This document shows, one piece after another, positions 1 to 23,499 of a DNA stretch of 64,000 nt. Below the pieces are notes generated by a model. That model saw nothing but the letters and a program-made list of their open reading frames with translations. It was not told the origin of the DNA and did no database searches. Within the stretch, counting starts at the first letter, position 1; every line of letters starts with the position of its first letter. Both the position numbers and the translations under genes were made by a program. Source of the DNA: Apricaphanius iberus (lineage: Eukaryota; Chordata; Actinopteri; Cyprinodontiformes; Aphaniidae); contig JAPXFQ010001965.1 of NCBI GenBank assembly GCA_028564705.1, forward strand, positions 496,001 through 560,000. Direction: 5' to 3'.

Positions 1-680
1 TTGAGTGAATAATCAGTCACTTCTGCTGATATATATTTTTTTAATTAAAGATAAATTTTACATCACAGTGGTTATTCTCAACCCATTTGCTTTCCACCTA
101 ACATGTTATTTTTTTGAGACCTATCGTAGTTTGCATCTAACTTGTGAGTCATTTCGTCTACTTACTCTCTCAGAGTGCATCATTTGAAACATCTGAAATT
201 ACAACAAATAGGATAAAATGTAAAAATGGTAGAGCACTCAATTCATGGAGGACACTGAATCTTTAATCGACAAATTAATGCTAAGCATTCCTTCTTGGTT
301 GGAGTAAAACATAGAATTCAAGCAATATCAAGACAACAGTATTGTATTGGTCTCACCTTTTTCTATCTCCAGGCATGAACCTGCTCTAACCGTATTTTCA
401 GAAAGAAAAAGATGGCGATTATTAAAGTTAACCAAATCACCTAAAATAAAGCTACTTCCTGGGGCCTTTGTTAAAATATGACTTGATTTTAGTATTTGCT
501 ATATTCCAAATCCCCAAATGTCTTTTGTTGACCTCCTTTGCAGTCACAGTAACCGTTTTTTAGGAACATGTACCATAAATCGTGCAGCTCTGTAGGCACT
601 GAATGTTATGCGTACTGTGTGCAGCTGCCCCATTTACTAAGCGTGTTTAATGCATGCAGTGTACTGTCTCTGCACCCCAG
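1..680. other. Left-edge sequence, probably TRPM5 intron
   Basis: AT-rich sequence with no reading frame resembling TRPM N-terminal domains. It ends in a polypyrimidine-like stretch and CAG just before the first recognisable TRPM5 exon at 681. I read it as intron. The N-terminal TRPM5 exons must lie to the left of the window. Confidence 0.5.
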
Positions 681-11987
<11,307 letters not shown>

Positions 11988-11990
<3 letters not shown>

Positions 11991-12005
11991 TAATAATAAT
12001 AATAA
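11988..12005 (+). repeat. (TAA)6 covering the TRPM5 stop codon
   Basis: The TRPM5 frame ends ATC GAC GAA followed by six consecutive in-frame TAA codons. The natural stop is therefore the first unit of a trinucleotide repeat. Confidence 0.9.
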
Positions 12006-14172
12006 TTCTAACTAGGAACTGATGGCCAATTCAACTCTTCCTCTCCCTAACATGACATTACTGTTTAAAGGGCTGCATGAGTGTTACAATTTTCTTCCAA
12101 ACAAAATGGCCTCCCTATACCCAAAGAAAACTAAATACGAATACAATTATCGCAGGGGACTGAATATTTTACACATAGTGCAAATGAAAAAAAATGGTAT
12201 AGCATTTGGTTTTATTTCAGCAGGTTGTAATAACGCAAGAAATGCCTTTATTCAAAACTTCCTACTTGTGTGTCATAAAATGTGGGTTCCTAAAAATTAC
12301 AGAGAGCATCAGGGACAATCAAACAAGCGACGAATGACAACGTTAAGAAGCCAACCTACAACATTAGCTTTAACAAACGTAACATTGTTTACATAGTCAA
12401 ATCATATGACTGGAAAACTGAAAAAACAAATTAAATACTTATAGCATTTAAAGGCTCAACAAACAGCACATTGCTTCACGGCACAATCTGTGAGTTTTTA
12501 CATAGCATCTCTATCTTAAATGTATGATTACATTACCGAGGAACAGGTATCAAACGAAACAGCAACAACAACAATAATAGGAGCAACGTTCTGCAGCCAA
12601 AACAGCAGAAAAAAAAACTCACATAGAAATCTATTGTTTCTCTTGCATAATATTCCATGGTGGTAAAGCATTTTTTTCTTCCTTCCAATTCCCATAAGTG
12701 ATATTCTAAACCAATTTTCTCAGGAGGGTTTGAGGATCAAACAGATTTTAGACACCACACTGAGTTTAATGTGTTTTTTTTTTTTTTTTTGCAATAATGA
12801 AAAATGTATGCTGCAAAGTTTCGAATAAAGCATAGCTTCGAGTGATAACTTTGTTGTAATTTCTGAAAACAAACTTTGCTCAAATATCTTCAGACATGCA
12901 CCGACTTAAAAACGTTCCTACCACGCTCACTAAATATCCAGTGTACTGCAGACCAGTGGATGTCACGCTTGTTGGTAAAATCTTTTATGCCTTATATAGA
13001 ACAGTGCCTTATATGCTCCACCTTTTTCACTTTTTTTTACTTGCTTAAAAAGCATTAATTGAAATAATATTGTGTTATTTTGCTATGCAGTACTAATTGT
13101 CAATCATTTCATTTTATATATCAGAATGCAAACTGTGGACTCAATAAAATAATTTCCACACTACCTAGTGCTATTTCTGCAGATACATGCTAGTTATTTT
13201 GTTGTTTATTCATTTCATTTCAATCTTTTTTTCACACTTATGCGTCATAATTCACATGGATCCTAGTATAGGTAATGGCTGATGGTATAATATAATGTTG
13301 AAGGACTTCTACACTTATTTCAGAGAACAGGCTGATCAAATTCTACACTGCATATTTTATAGATTCCAATCAATAACATCAGAAAACGTTTTATATGTAT
13401 TTATTTCAGTAATTCACCAGAGAAAAATAAATACGTATTTTAAAATTTGTAAATAATTAGGATGGATTTTATACAGGTAGATAGTTTTAAGATATATCTA
13501 GTTCACATTGGAACTACTGGGTTGAATTTAGTTGGTGGATTCCTCATTCCAAGTCAAACATGCTCAGACTTAGAACTGAAAGGGGTGTTGATGCTTTTAA
13601 TTCCAACTTCTGACAAAAATATGCTCGGTTGCACCAGGCTCTAAAACTTCTAAATAAATCTGCTTGCATTAACTGTGGAAAAAAAAATTGACAGGATTCT
13701 GTAAAGCATCAGTTGGACTCAAAGATGAATACATTCTGAGAGTTAAGGATATTCAACACATATTAGAGCTGTGAGCTAGATCTTAACTAGAAATAGCTTC
13801 TCAAATGAATGTGTGCCAGAGATCCATAAAAGTAAAAACTGTTTCAGAGTAACAATCAAATTATTTGTTCAAATTATTTATAAAAAAATCATTTCTAAAT
13901 CGTACCATACCTGCTCCCATGCATCAAACAAACCCCTAGATTAAATCAGATCCGGGTTAAAGAAGACATAGATGCACTTAAAATACAATCATGAAAAAGA
14001 TTCAGAAACTGGAAAAGCATATACCAAAACTGTTGCTTTTATGAATGAATGTAAGGTTTGATTTGCGCTTTTCTAAAGTACATGATTCATGATAAACAGG
14101 CAATACTGAAAAATTGGTAGTTGTGCTCTATACCACTGGAATGACAACAATCCCATTTGAAGGAGCTTGACC
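11991..14172. other. Convergent 3' interval between TRPM5 and TRAF6
   Basis: This 2.2-kb interval must hold both 3' UTRs. On the + strand AATAAA occurs at 12823-12828 and near 13143, candidate TRPM5 poly(A) signals. On the - strand AATAAA occurs at 13210-13205 and 13405-13400, candidate TRAF6 signals. If the distal signals are used the transcripts could overlap. Open frames here are short and show no domain. Confidence 0.45.
12823..12828 (+). terminator. Candidate TRPM5 poly(A) signal
   Basis: AATAAA lies about 830 bp after the TRPM5 stop, following a T-tract. A second AATAAA lies near 13143. Which one is used cannot be decided from sequence alone. Confidence 0.35.
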
Positions 14173-14778
14173 TTATTCTCTAGAAAGCGATGCTTCAGGC
14201 CCTCTAGGTTGTACTGCTGGTCCTTCGCGATGAAACACGCTATCAAAACGCGGCGTAACCTCACAGCGGATCAGCAGAGTGTCATCTTTCATATAAGCTC
14301 TCTGACTCAGCTGTTGCAGGTGCATAAAGGTGACGTAGCCAAATCCTTTGGGATTGCGTGGATTTATGGGTTTCTGGAAGGCTTGAAGGTCTGGCTTTGT
14401 TTCCATGACCTCCATGTGATGCTGACACTCAGGTCCCTGGTCTAAAATGGCGAGCCGGATCGTTCCTTGAAACGGCCAGGTCAGCTGGCCGTCAAAAGCT
14501 CCTTGCATAGTGTGGACGAAAAGGGAGATGTAGTTGGAGCAGCGTGGGGCGTTGGGCGTCTGCAGGTGTAAGCGGAGGCACAGCTTGTAGCCAGGGCGTC
14601 CCGTGTAGAAGCCGGGGCTGTGCTCAACCACTGGCATGCCTGCTTCTTGGTTGCGCAAGAGGGCAGAGAAACCTCTGAGGCGCCAGATGAAGATACCGTG
14701 GCACTGCTGGGCCTCCAGCTCCTTTACGGTTTCCTCCAGGTATGAGACCCTACGCCTGAGCTCCGCAAGCTGTCCTGC
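14173..14778 (-). other. traf6: TRAF6 last exon: coiled-coil end and MATH domain
   Basis: A single exon encodes the end of the coiled coil ([21 protein letters not shown]) and the whole MATH/TRAF-C domain, then a short polar tail ending SLSRE and the stop. Known TRAF-C landmarks are intact, including [20 protein letters not shown] sequence (here [20 protein letters not shown]) and [11 protein letters not shown]. This domain binds P-x-E motifs of receptors and adaptors. Confidence 0.93.
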
Positions 14779-15730
14779 CTGCCAATGAAATTAGGTTAGT
14801 TTTAAAATGCTTTTAAAAATACAAGATAATCAGTCAAATTGTTCTATAAACCAAGTTTTCAAATCCATTAGTCCCATATTTAATAAGGTAAAAGGTAAAA
14901 CGTAATCTCTTTTTATATGGAAAATGGGAAGAACAAAAAAAGTATTATGTAGAAGTGAGTGGCAAGTCAGCTTTGAACATTTATAAACAAGAGTATTGCC
15001 TTTCATTTTAATCACTGATTTAAGGTCAGTTTGGTACATTTTCAGTTAAATTAAAATCAGGAAGAAATAAATACATATGTACCTTGTTTTTTTTTTTTTT
15101 CCTTTGATCAGCATTAAACAAAGAACTTTTTTTGTTCCTGAAATGAATTTGGTTTTATGTTCTACAACTTAAAAGATGAAAGTATAGAATGATCTGGAGA
15201 TTAGATTGGATTTTTTTTATAAATAGTACAAGCAGACATAGCCAAAGCAGAGAATAATATAACCACTTGAAAACAGTCAGTGTTAATAATTAGAAATGTA
15301 AAAAAAAAAAAGGTACAAATGTTATGCCGACCAGCTGGGGGCGTGTCACGCTTTTTGGTCACATCCATCGCGTTCGGTGTGTAAGGACGGTTAATTCTGC
15401 AGATAAACACTCTGCATGGGTTCAGGTAGAAAACAGCTTTATAGATGGTATTATATAATATATATATATATATATGTATATAACAAGGAAAACACAAGAT
15501 CATTGTGCAGTTCACGGCAATCTATTTTATTGGACCTGAACAAAGTCACACAAACACTGCAATAATAACTCAATATTATTTGAGTTAATTAACAATACTG
15601 TGGTCCCTCCTTTATGGCGAGGGTTCTACAAAATAACCTGAAACAAGAGAAATCCGTAATGAAGTCATCTTTATCTTTTACAATTAAATAAAAACTTTTA
15701 GGCCTTTTGAAAAAAAAAAATCTGATTATA

Positions 15731-15780
<50 letters not shown>

Positions 15781-18700
15781 TAGGGGTGTAACGATGCGTT
15801 TTTGGACCGATACGATGCATATCGATATGATGCAAAACTATTCGATACAAAGCGATATATACGTTTTTTTAAACGATGCGATTTGATACAATGCAGTGGA
15901 TTTCGATACGATACATCGATTCGATAGTGACACAATTTTGTTGTATGGTTGTACAATGACAAAGCACTTACTTACCTACACGTATTACCGATACTAATTG
16001 AAAGCTACTCCACAAACACAAACGAATGCCATTTCAAGGGATTTTTTTTGCTTTGCTGATTTATGTATTCCCAATAACAATAATCAATAAATCATCATCA
16101 ATAAATGTAACCACACTCAAAGTGCAATATTAGAACAAGCTAGGTCTCCTTTGATATTCTAGCATAAACATAAAAAGTGCAACATTAGAACAAGCTAGTT
16201 CTTTTAGTATTAGTAGTGTAACGATATGTTTTTGGACCGATACCATGCGTATTGAAATGAGGCCAAACGATTTGATACAAAGCGACATATAGGTTTTTTT
16301 AAACGATACGATTTGAACCCAGGGGTGATGCATCAATACAATCCATGAATCGTTACACCCCCAATATATATATATAGCTGCATAATTCGATCCTTTATGG
16401 CTGCTAGACGGTTTTATGTTATGCAAGGCCCCGCCTCCACAGCGGATTGGTCAATTTGCACGTCCAAACCTTTAAATATTTTGTAGAAGCCAATAGAATA
16501 ACGCTAAAATGTCCAAGAATAGATTGACAACAAAGTCAGCCAAGCAGCGCACCGAGATCAGAGCCTTGTTGAAACCAATTCCTTTGCTGTGATTTCCTTC
16601 TAAGTGCGGCGTAGGAACTAAACTTTGTGATATAAACGCCATTAAAGTTTTGGATGTTGCACAGCAGATGGGAGTATCAGAAAATAGCGTTTATTTGCCA
16701 AAGAAATCATCTTTACATGGCGAAACCGCAAAGGTAAGACAAATATTACTGCTGCGAGTTTGAAAAGCGACTCCTTGTTGTGACCATTCCTTAGCTTATA
16801 TCTCTGCTGTGTTTTCACATAGCTGGTTGCTGGAGGCATTTTTGGAATTGGCTGGGTCTCTGCTTTGAGTGGTTGTTTTTTGTCTGTAGCACAAAGGATT
16901 GTTGCAACAGAGCCCGAAATATGGTAGCTGGGTTGTTGAAAATAAGATTTTATGAGTTTTTTTGCAAATATTTATTTACGTGGCATCTGAGTTGTTAAAA
17001 AAATAAAAATCACAGCAACTAATCGTTGACTAAAATAGTTGTCAACTATTTTAATAATCGATTGGTTGTATCAGCTCTCATTTATATAATTGTCATTTCT
17101 GAAACAGCCTAAATATTAACAGAGATCTTGCAAATAGAGAAATGTAGAAGTATTTTTATACATTTAACGGACAATACTGCTTGTCGACTAGCATGCAAAC
17201 ATTTAAATGTAGTCAAAAGTGTACAAGATGCGAAGACAAAGAATGCGAGGGCTGGACAGACCGAAATCTACCAGCCTTTCTAAAATAAGAAAATGAAATC
17301 AATACATTAATAACAGTGGCCAATCTTTCTAAAAGTATCACTTGCAATGCAATGAAATAATGTTTTTCAGCATACGTATTTGGTATTAGACATTTTACAG
17401 AGTGAGCTGGCTCACTGCACTTGGTAAGCTCTTACCTGTGTCTCTTTCAGTATGATGAGCTCACGCAGCTGGTGATCCTGTTTCACCAATCTCCCATCCA
17501 TCTCTCTGAGTCTCTGCATCTCCTCAGTGGGCTGAGCTGCGGCTGAGCTTATGCTGCAGCTCACAGCTCCTCCGTGCACTGATGCTGCACCACTGACATC
17601 CTCGGTGGAAACAGAAAGCCCTGGCATTCGGAGGGGTTTGGGCGAGGTGCCGTTGAGGCTGAGGCCGCGCAAGAACTCCGCCATGTAGCGCATGTGCATC
17701 TGTGTAAACTCTTGCATGTGCTGAGCCAGATCGTGACGTTGCATCTGTAAAGTGGGAGCAGTTTTTAAATGAGATATATTTAGTCAGTGGGACAACTCTC
17801 TAATGGATAGATTTTTTTTTATGGAGGAAAAAACAAATCACATACCCTTTCCTTACATCCAAACATGCTAAAGTTACAGGCAATGGGTGCTTTTGGGCAA
17901 TCTGTATCACAGTGGGACTTCATCTGAAAAAGGAAAAACATGAATCATGTTTTTAAGAGACACATTTAACAAAATCAGATACAAATGTCCTATTATTCAA
18001 GATTGTAACACAGCCCCCTTTTTAGCTTTTTATGATTGATTTCAACAAATTCTAGTTTAACTAGATGTGTGTACTGACTGTGTATAAAACAGTTCCTTTA
18101 AGCTTGTATAAGGGGGAAGCTCTTAGTTGAAAATTGGCCCATTTCCTGCACCAGATAGAGTTGTGGCTCTCACCTGATCTCGGATTAGATCCATCTCACA
18201 GTACTGGCACCTCACGCTGGCAAACGGACACTGTTGCTCATGAAGCTAAGCAAGAAACCAGAATGAGGTTATAAAGAAGACCAAATCGGGTGATCCTCAG
18301 GGTTATTGAATAGGCATGCACCAGTTCCTGCTAACCAAGGTTTTAAAAATTTTAAGAAACATAACATACATTTTCTCTTACTTTATAAGCAAGTTTTTCT
18401 TTTTTGAGCAATTTCAACAATTATCATAATATATTTTCAAATGAATAATCCAGTTTCTATGACATCTCTTAACTGTATCAATGACTAATAACATTTAAAA
18501 AAAAACAACATAAACTAAACACACAACTCCCTCAAGCATTGTTCGCTCTCATAAGATTACAAGTAAAAAAAAATAAATAAAATTGAAGTGTTTAAGAACG
18601 CCAATACGTTTCCACAATCATAAAATAATGTAAATTAAGTTTACACATCTGGTTGCAATCTCTTCCTTAACCTTGTAAAAAGTACCAAAACAACAGAGGG

Positions 18701-21585
18701 ACCATGTACTTCCTGTTAGGCCACATGTATCACCAGTCTTTTCTAACGTTAAAGCTCCCCTTCTTATTGTGATGTTGTGGTTTTAAATAGGATATTGTGA
18801 TTGGTCGCCCTTTTAAATCAAGGCTTAAAACTCTACTGTTTAGAGCAGCCTTTGAGTAATGTTCTAATCTAAATTTACATACATTTTCTTTTTATGCTTT
18901 TCCTAAATTGCTGTTTTTAATCAAATGTTAATGTTTTCTTTTATTAATACTCGTGTTTTACACTTAATAGGCGTTTTTAATTTTCATACTTTTACGACGA
19001 TGATTTTATATTTTTTACTGTTTTTATTTTCTATGCTTTTATCATATGTTTAGTCACTATTTCTTTACCACCAAATCATGTAAAGCACCTTGAACTGTCT
19101 TGTGTTGAAAGCGTGCTATACAAATACAATTGCCTTGCCTTTAACTAACAGCTAACGTTAGCAAAGTTAGCAAATTTAGCAAATGAGCTAGCTTACTGAT
19201 CCAGGAGGGAAGTGGCAGTTTCCGCGTGTTAGTTGCCGTAGAAATGTTTTATGTGGATCCATCTAGTAAAATAAAACTGCTCTAGTTTCTGTTCTTCTTT
19301 GGTCACTCCTCTCCTGAGATGAATAACAATATCTTCTATATAGCTGCTTGACTTGCTGACTCCAACATTCTTCATAGTACCAGCCAAGGTGAGCTGACCA
19401 TGTTGTCATAGAGACCGTATCTGTCAACCCACAACCTGCGGCTGCTACTGGCTGGTAGATGTAAAAATTTCTGTGCAAATGTACATTTTATTATATTTTA
19501 ATTCAAATATAAATTGTTAAGGAAATTACGTACTTTCATTCTGCACCCCTCTAAAAGCCCAGTGGATGTATTTTTTATGCAGCTTTTTATGAAAATATTT
19601 CATATACAACCTTTAACGTCCCAAAACAAATGCACATTCTGTAAATATTTTTTTATTATCCTGCTCAGTTGCACATTCCTCAAATCGTGTTTTTTGTTTG
19701 TTTTTAAATTTCACACTCTCACATACATTTTATTTTATGCTTCACTTACTAAATGCATTTCTCGTAGTGATTATCTGTTTTCATTTTCAGATCTTTATCT
19801 TATATTTGGTTCTTTTACCACTGAATCATGTAAAGCGCCTTGAATTGCCTTGTGCTGAAAGTGTGCTATATAAATAAAATTGCCTTGCCTAAAAGCTTCA
19901 ATTACCTCTCACTTTGCAGCTATTACAGCTAAATCTGTCCCCTTTGGGACAATAAAGGATCCTTGTATTCTATTATATTGATTTACTTCTGTAAAGAAGA
20001 GAATGGTAAAAGGTAGATGACTTGAAACTAGTACTTAATTGATTTGGTCATTTATTTTACCTAGATTAAGGTGGGAAGTAAATAAATAAATAAATAAATA
20101 CAAAATACAGAAATGTTCCTTTATTTTAAATTTCACTCAATATAATCATACCCAAGATTTCGCAGCAGTTCATTGCTAGTAGTGAGACAGTAGTACCTCT
20201 TTCTCCTCAAAAACAAAGGATGCCACACAGTCTGGGCATGACATGGGCCTTCGTTGGCACTCAACAAATTTGTGCTCCTCTAGGTAGCTCTTTCTCACAG
20301 GCTGCTGGCACTGCGGACAAGGCACAGTGGCAAACTGACACACGGCCAAATGATTCTGGAAGGAAAATAACATAGTAAATGAATTAACTTACTTGCTTAA
20401 CTGGCTGTACTCAACCCAATTTACTCCAAGTCACTTAAAGGTAAAAAATAAGAAAGTGTAATTTAAACAGGGAGTTTGATGGTAAAAGATAATGACTGCA
20501 GAATTGAACTACTTTTAATGTACTCAATTGTACAGTTGATTGAAACCAAATACTGTTAGGGAAAGCGGGAACAATCAGAGAGAATATGTCTTTGCTGCTG
20601 TGACGAATTAGTATGAGTAAAGTAAGCTCTTTGTGTCCTATAAATTGCTTGTCCATCTTTATCCTGAATGGTATAATAAATGCACTTTAGCGACACAATC
20701 ATCCAATTCTTCTTAAAATTGCCTTCCAATGTCATTTCACAAGACAGGCCTGCTGGGACCGCCGTTTCCATTATCTTGAATAAACTGCACAAGAAAGCAG
20801 TTTTTTTTCTGCCATTACAGTTCTAACCTCTAAATGTCGGAGCTCCATTTTGTCAGCACAGCCGGAGTTTGGACAACGAACAGTGAGCGATAGAATCTCC
20901 CTTTTGGCAAAGTTATCAGGAAACAGTTGGTCTTCTGACAACATTTCATTGTCCACAGGGCACCGCTGTCCTGTATCACTGTTTTGCGAGAGGAAGAATA
21001 GCAATTAATTAGGAAAGGGAATTAACATAATCAGCATCCACATGGGGCTCTATATTTGGGCATGAAGCTTATTTAAATGTGTCATTATATTCACAAATGT
21101 GGAGGGTATAAGGACTAAGCAATTTACAGATGACTGTTCTGCTAATAAAAAAAAGAAAAAAAATCATTCAAGAACAAACCATTTGTTTTGCATTAGCAAC
21201 TGGGTTAAAATCCTGTCGCAGTTGTTTGGTGTAATATAAAGCATAACGCAATAACTTACCGAATAGACTTCTCAATACAGCTTTTGCAGAACCGATGACC
21301 ACAGCGGGTTTGAATGGCATTTCTTAAAGCCATCAGGCAGATAGGGCATTCATATTTGCTCTCGAGGGGCGGGTCAAATTCCACATCATAGCCCTGAAGA
21401 GGGGCAGCAGGCTGAAGACTGCCAGATGAGCTGTTCATTAAGGTGCCAGAATTCTCTGATGGGCTTAAAAGGGATTCCTTTTCTTTTTCCATCATCGCCA
21501 AGGCACATCCAGACAGCTCTTCACCAACTGCTCCTTCAATGCTGTCCTCCTCCAAGCTCCCCTTATTGCTTTCAAAGCAAGCCAT
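14173..21585 (-). CDS. traf6: TRAF6, RING E3 ubiquitin ligase / signalling adaptor
   Basis: Seven coding exons in transcription order: 21585-21260, 20978-20828, 20355-20197, 18245-18174, 17923-17846, 17744-17436, 14778-14173. They total 1701 nt, 566 residues; human TRAF6 has 522. Domains: variable N-terminus; RING from C80 (CPIC, CGHRFC, CPVD); TRAF zinc fingers across exons 2 to 5 (for example [13 protein letters not shown]); a Ser/Ala-rich linker and coiled coil in exon 6 and early exon 7; MATH domain from C391 ([40 protein letters not shown]). Family role: cytosolic trimer that makes K63-linked chains with Ubc13/Uev1A downstream of TLR, IL-1R and CD40/RANK, activating TAK1 and NF-kB. I chose the ATG at 21585 because a splice acceptor (CTGTACAG) directly precedes it; the longer frame upstream reads through that acceptor. 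5' UTR exons were not located. Confidence 0.95.
15728..15781. repeat. (TA)n microsatellite
   Basis: AT dinucleotide tract next to the left end of the hAT-like element. A shorter tract follows its right end at about 16364-16376, so the element probably inserted into one TA tract. Confidence 0.85.
15782..16362. mobile_element. hAT-like non-autonomous element in TRAF6 intron 6
   Basis: Terminal inverted repeats are AGGGGTGTAACGAT on the left and its near complement (ATCGTTACACCCC) on the right. The element sits inside a TA dinucleotide tract, so target duplications cannot be read. The left subterminal block (about 15783-15935) recurs in direct orientation at about 16214-16315. No transposase frame is present. 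Confidence 0.75.
16363..17435. other. TRAF6 intron 6, upstream part, with hAT terminal fragment
   Basis: About 1.1 kb of intron. At 16995-17090 lies a stretch (CAACTAATCGTTGACTAA and TTAATAATCGATTGGTTG) resembling the end of another hAT family, like the one whose right end is near 43830-43902. The rest is AT-rich with no recognised content. Confidence 0.45.
18780..19140 (+). mobile_element. LINE 3' end (L2/Maui-type tail), copy 1, TRAF6 intron 3
   Basis: The sequence ends with the typical fish LINE tail: AAAGCACCTTGAACTGTCTT, then GTGCTATACAAAT and TTGCCTTGCCT. Only the 3' end is present and no reverse transcriptase frame remains. A second copy of the same tail ends at 19890. Confidence 0.65.
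19520..19890 (+). mobile_element. LINE 3' end (L2/Maui-type tail), copy 2, TRAF6 intron 3
   Basis: It ends with AAAGCGCCTTGAATTGCCTT, GTGCTATATAAATAAAAT and TTGCCTTGCCT, closely matching copy 1 and in the same orientation. The upstream part is AT-rich and decayed. Confidence 0.65.
19910..19975 (+). mobile_element. Short LINE-type tail
   Basis: The sequence CTGTCCCCTTTGGGACAATA followed by AAGGATCC and TATTCTATT-like units resembles the 3' terminus of another fish LINE family. It is too short to classify. Confidence 0.4.
20073..20102. repeat. (AAAT)n microsatellite
   Basis: Tandem AAAT units in TRAF6 intron 3, about 95 bp from the exon at 20197-20355. Confidence 0.8.
21260..21585 (-). other. 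traf6: TRAF6 first coding exon with RING
   Basis: The exon encodes an acidic N-terminus ([18 protein letters not shown]), the conserved pre-RING motif [20 protein letters not shown] and the zinc ligands C-x2-C, C-x-H-x2-C-x2-C. The final CPVD ligands are in the next exon. Nothing suggests loss of ligase function. Confidence 0.93.
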
Positions 21586-23170
21586 CTGTACAGCGATTGT
21601 GAGTGCCAGGAAAAAACTTAAAAAAAAACACAACAGAAATATATTAAATTATATTTTTATGTTTTTAATTAGCTCTCAGCTAATAATTCATCACCAACCT
21701 GTCAGAGAACTATTTCAACAGTACAGAATAAAACCAGACATGTTTTTTTTCCTTTTTATCTGACAGCTGAAATGATTTTTCAGCACATGAATTAATTTAT
21801 ACTGTGGCCTTAATGTTGCCTTAAGACACTTAAAAAAGTCAATTAAATCCAATCACACAAGATTATTATTTTTTGATGGTGTGATTTAATGCTGCAGGTA
21901 TTGAAAGCATCATTACATCATTAGTTTTTGTCCACTGGATTATTTCCCATTATTACAATTAGAAGACAAGACAAAGAATGAATTGCTATTTACTTTCATC
22001 TTCAATACAAAAGAGTTAAAAAAACAGCTACTCATGTTTAGTGTCTGTTTGAACTACCCATTATAACTTCCTCCCATAGACATAGTAACTTTTTTTAGCT
22101 TCCTCCATTGATTTACAGGGCCAAAAAATAATTGACACCAACATTTGTACCCTGTTTTGAATTTTGTGCTGTTTGTAGACAGGTTCTTCTTAAAAACAAC
22201 ATTTCTAATTAATAGCTATGTTATAATTATATTATATTCAAATGTATTAAAGACAGAGGTAATTTAATAAATACATATGAAGTGCATATGTATGTGTATG
22301 TACAAATGAATACATACTTTAGTTTTGAACATTTAAAAACTTGATTTTAATTAAACTGGTACTTTCATTCGTGCCCAGAATGAAGGATTCATGTAAAGTT
22401 AATGGTTAATTTATGCAAAGAATGCTCTGATGTTGGTACATCTAAGCCACAGAGAAGGGATTTGTACATCGCAACGGATTTCTTGCAATCAGCCGAGGTT
22501 CCTTCGAAAACCTCTCACCAATAGGCAATGTAAGCACAACTTGACTGGAATGTATTCTAGGATCGACTCTTTCTCCTGTAATGTCTAGAGATTGCACTAC
22601 AAAAAAACAAATAATTACAAATAGTGTCCTCCTTATTGTACCTTATCTCGAAAACTGTGAAGATGTTTGGGGCTACACATACAAAACAAAACTAAAACTG
22701 TCGTGATGATGAGATTTAGTAACAATGCTGGTTATTGCAAACACGAGAATATTCCACTTCACAAAAACAAAACAAAAATGTCTGTTGATTTGGTCGAATA
22801 CAAAATTGAACAAAAGATGTAAGAAGTACTACACAACCAGAAGAAAATCTAACTTTAATATTCTCAGTGTTAAAACTACTGAGACATTTTGTGATTTGAT
22901 CTGTGAAGTGAAACTGTGGCTCTCGCAGTGAAAAAATAAAAAATAAAATAAAAAGGTTTAAGCCTATTTTACTAAAAATGTATTTAGCTGAGGAGGGTTT
23001 GACATATTCATAAGCTTTATAACTATTAAACAGTGTGCATTTTTATTAAATATAATTGTCATTAAGCCTTTGTTAACATAAATAAATGCTTGAAAACACC
23101 TGTATGTGTGCAATTAAGCTGTTTTAATTAGTTAGTTGGTTAAATAACACTCACATCTATTGAATTTGTG

Positions 23171-23210
<40 letters not shown>

Positions 23211-23499
23211 TTTTCCCATCTGTTTCCACTACTGAACATAGGATAATTATGCTTTGATCAAATTATCAGTGTGTTCTACAGCAGACTGTTTGATAAAAAA
23301 GCAACCATGTCCTTATGGCACAACTTATACCTACGAAATTCAACATGTTTTTTTTTTGTTTTTTTGTTTTTTGGCTGGTGTAGTTTAACGTGTAGAGTAA
23401 TACATCTGCTAATGTATTATGTCATCCAACGTCAAAACCCTTTTCTCCAGATATGCATTACAGTCTCCTCACAGAAGTGTTAGCAATTGTTTCACCTGA
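21586..23499. other. TRAF6-TTC17 intergenic interval, non-CpG part
   Basis: AT-rich sequence that should hold TRAF6 5' UTR exons, which I could not place. At about 22620-22930 a + strand stretch reads like decayed LINE ORF2 (YLENCEDVWGYTYKTK), a relic. A (TA)n tract lies at 23173-23206. Confidence 0.45.
23173..23206. repeat. (TA)n microsatellite
   Basis: AT dinucleotide tract in the TRAF6-TTC17 interval. Confidence 0.85.

Noticed and set aside
12022..12396. 124-codon frame after the TRPM5 stop
   Set aside because: It is in the probable 3' UTR with no domain or splice evidence.
21586..21633. Longer TRAF6 N-terminus starting MCFFLSFF
   Set aside because: It reads through a splice acceptor (CTGTACAG) directly before the MACFESN start; the hydrophobic stretch is a translated polypyrimidine tract.
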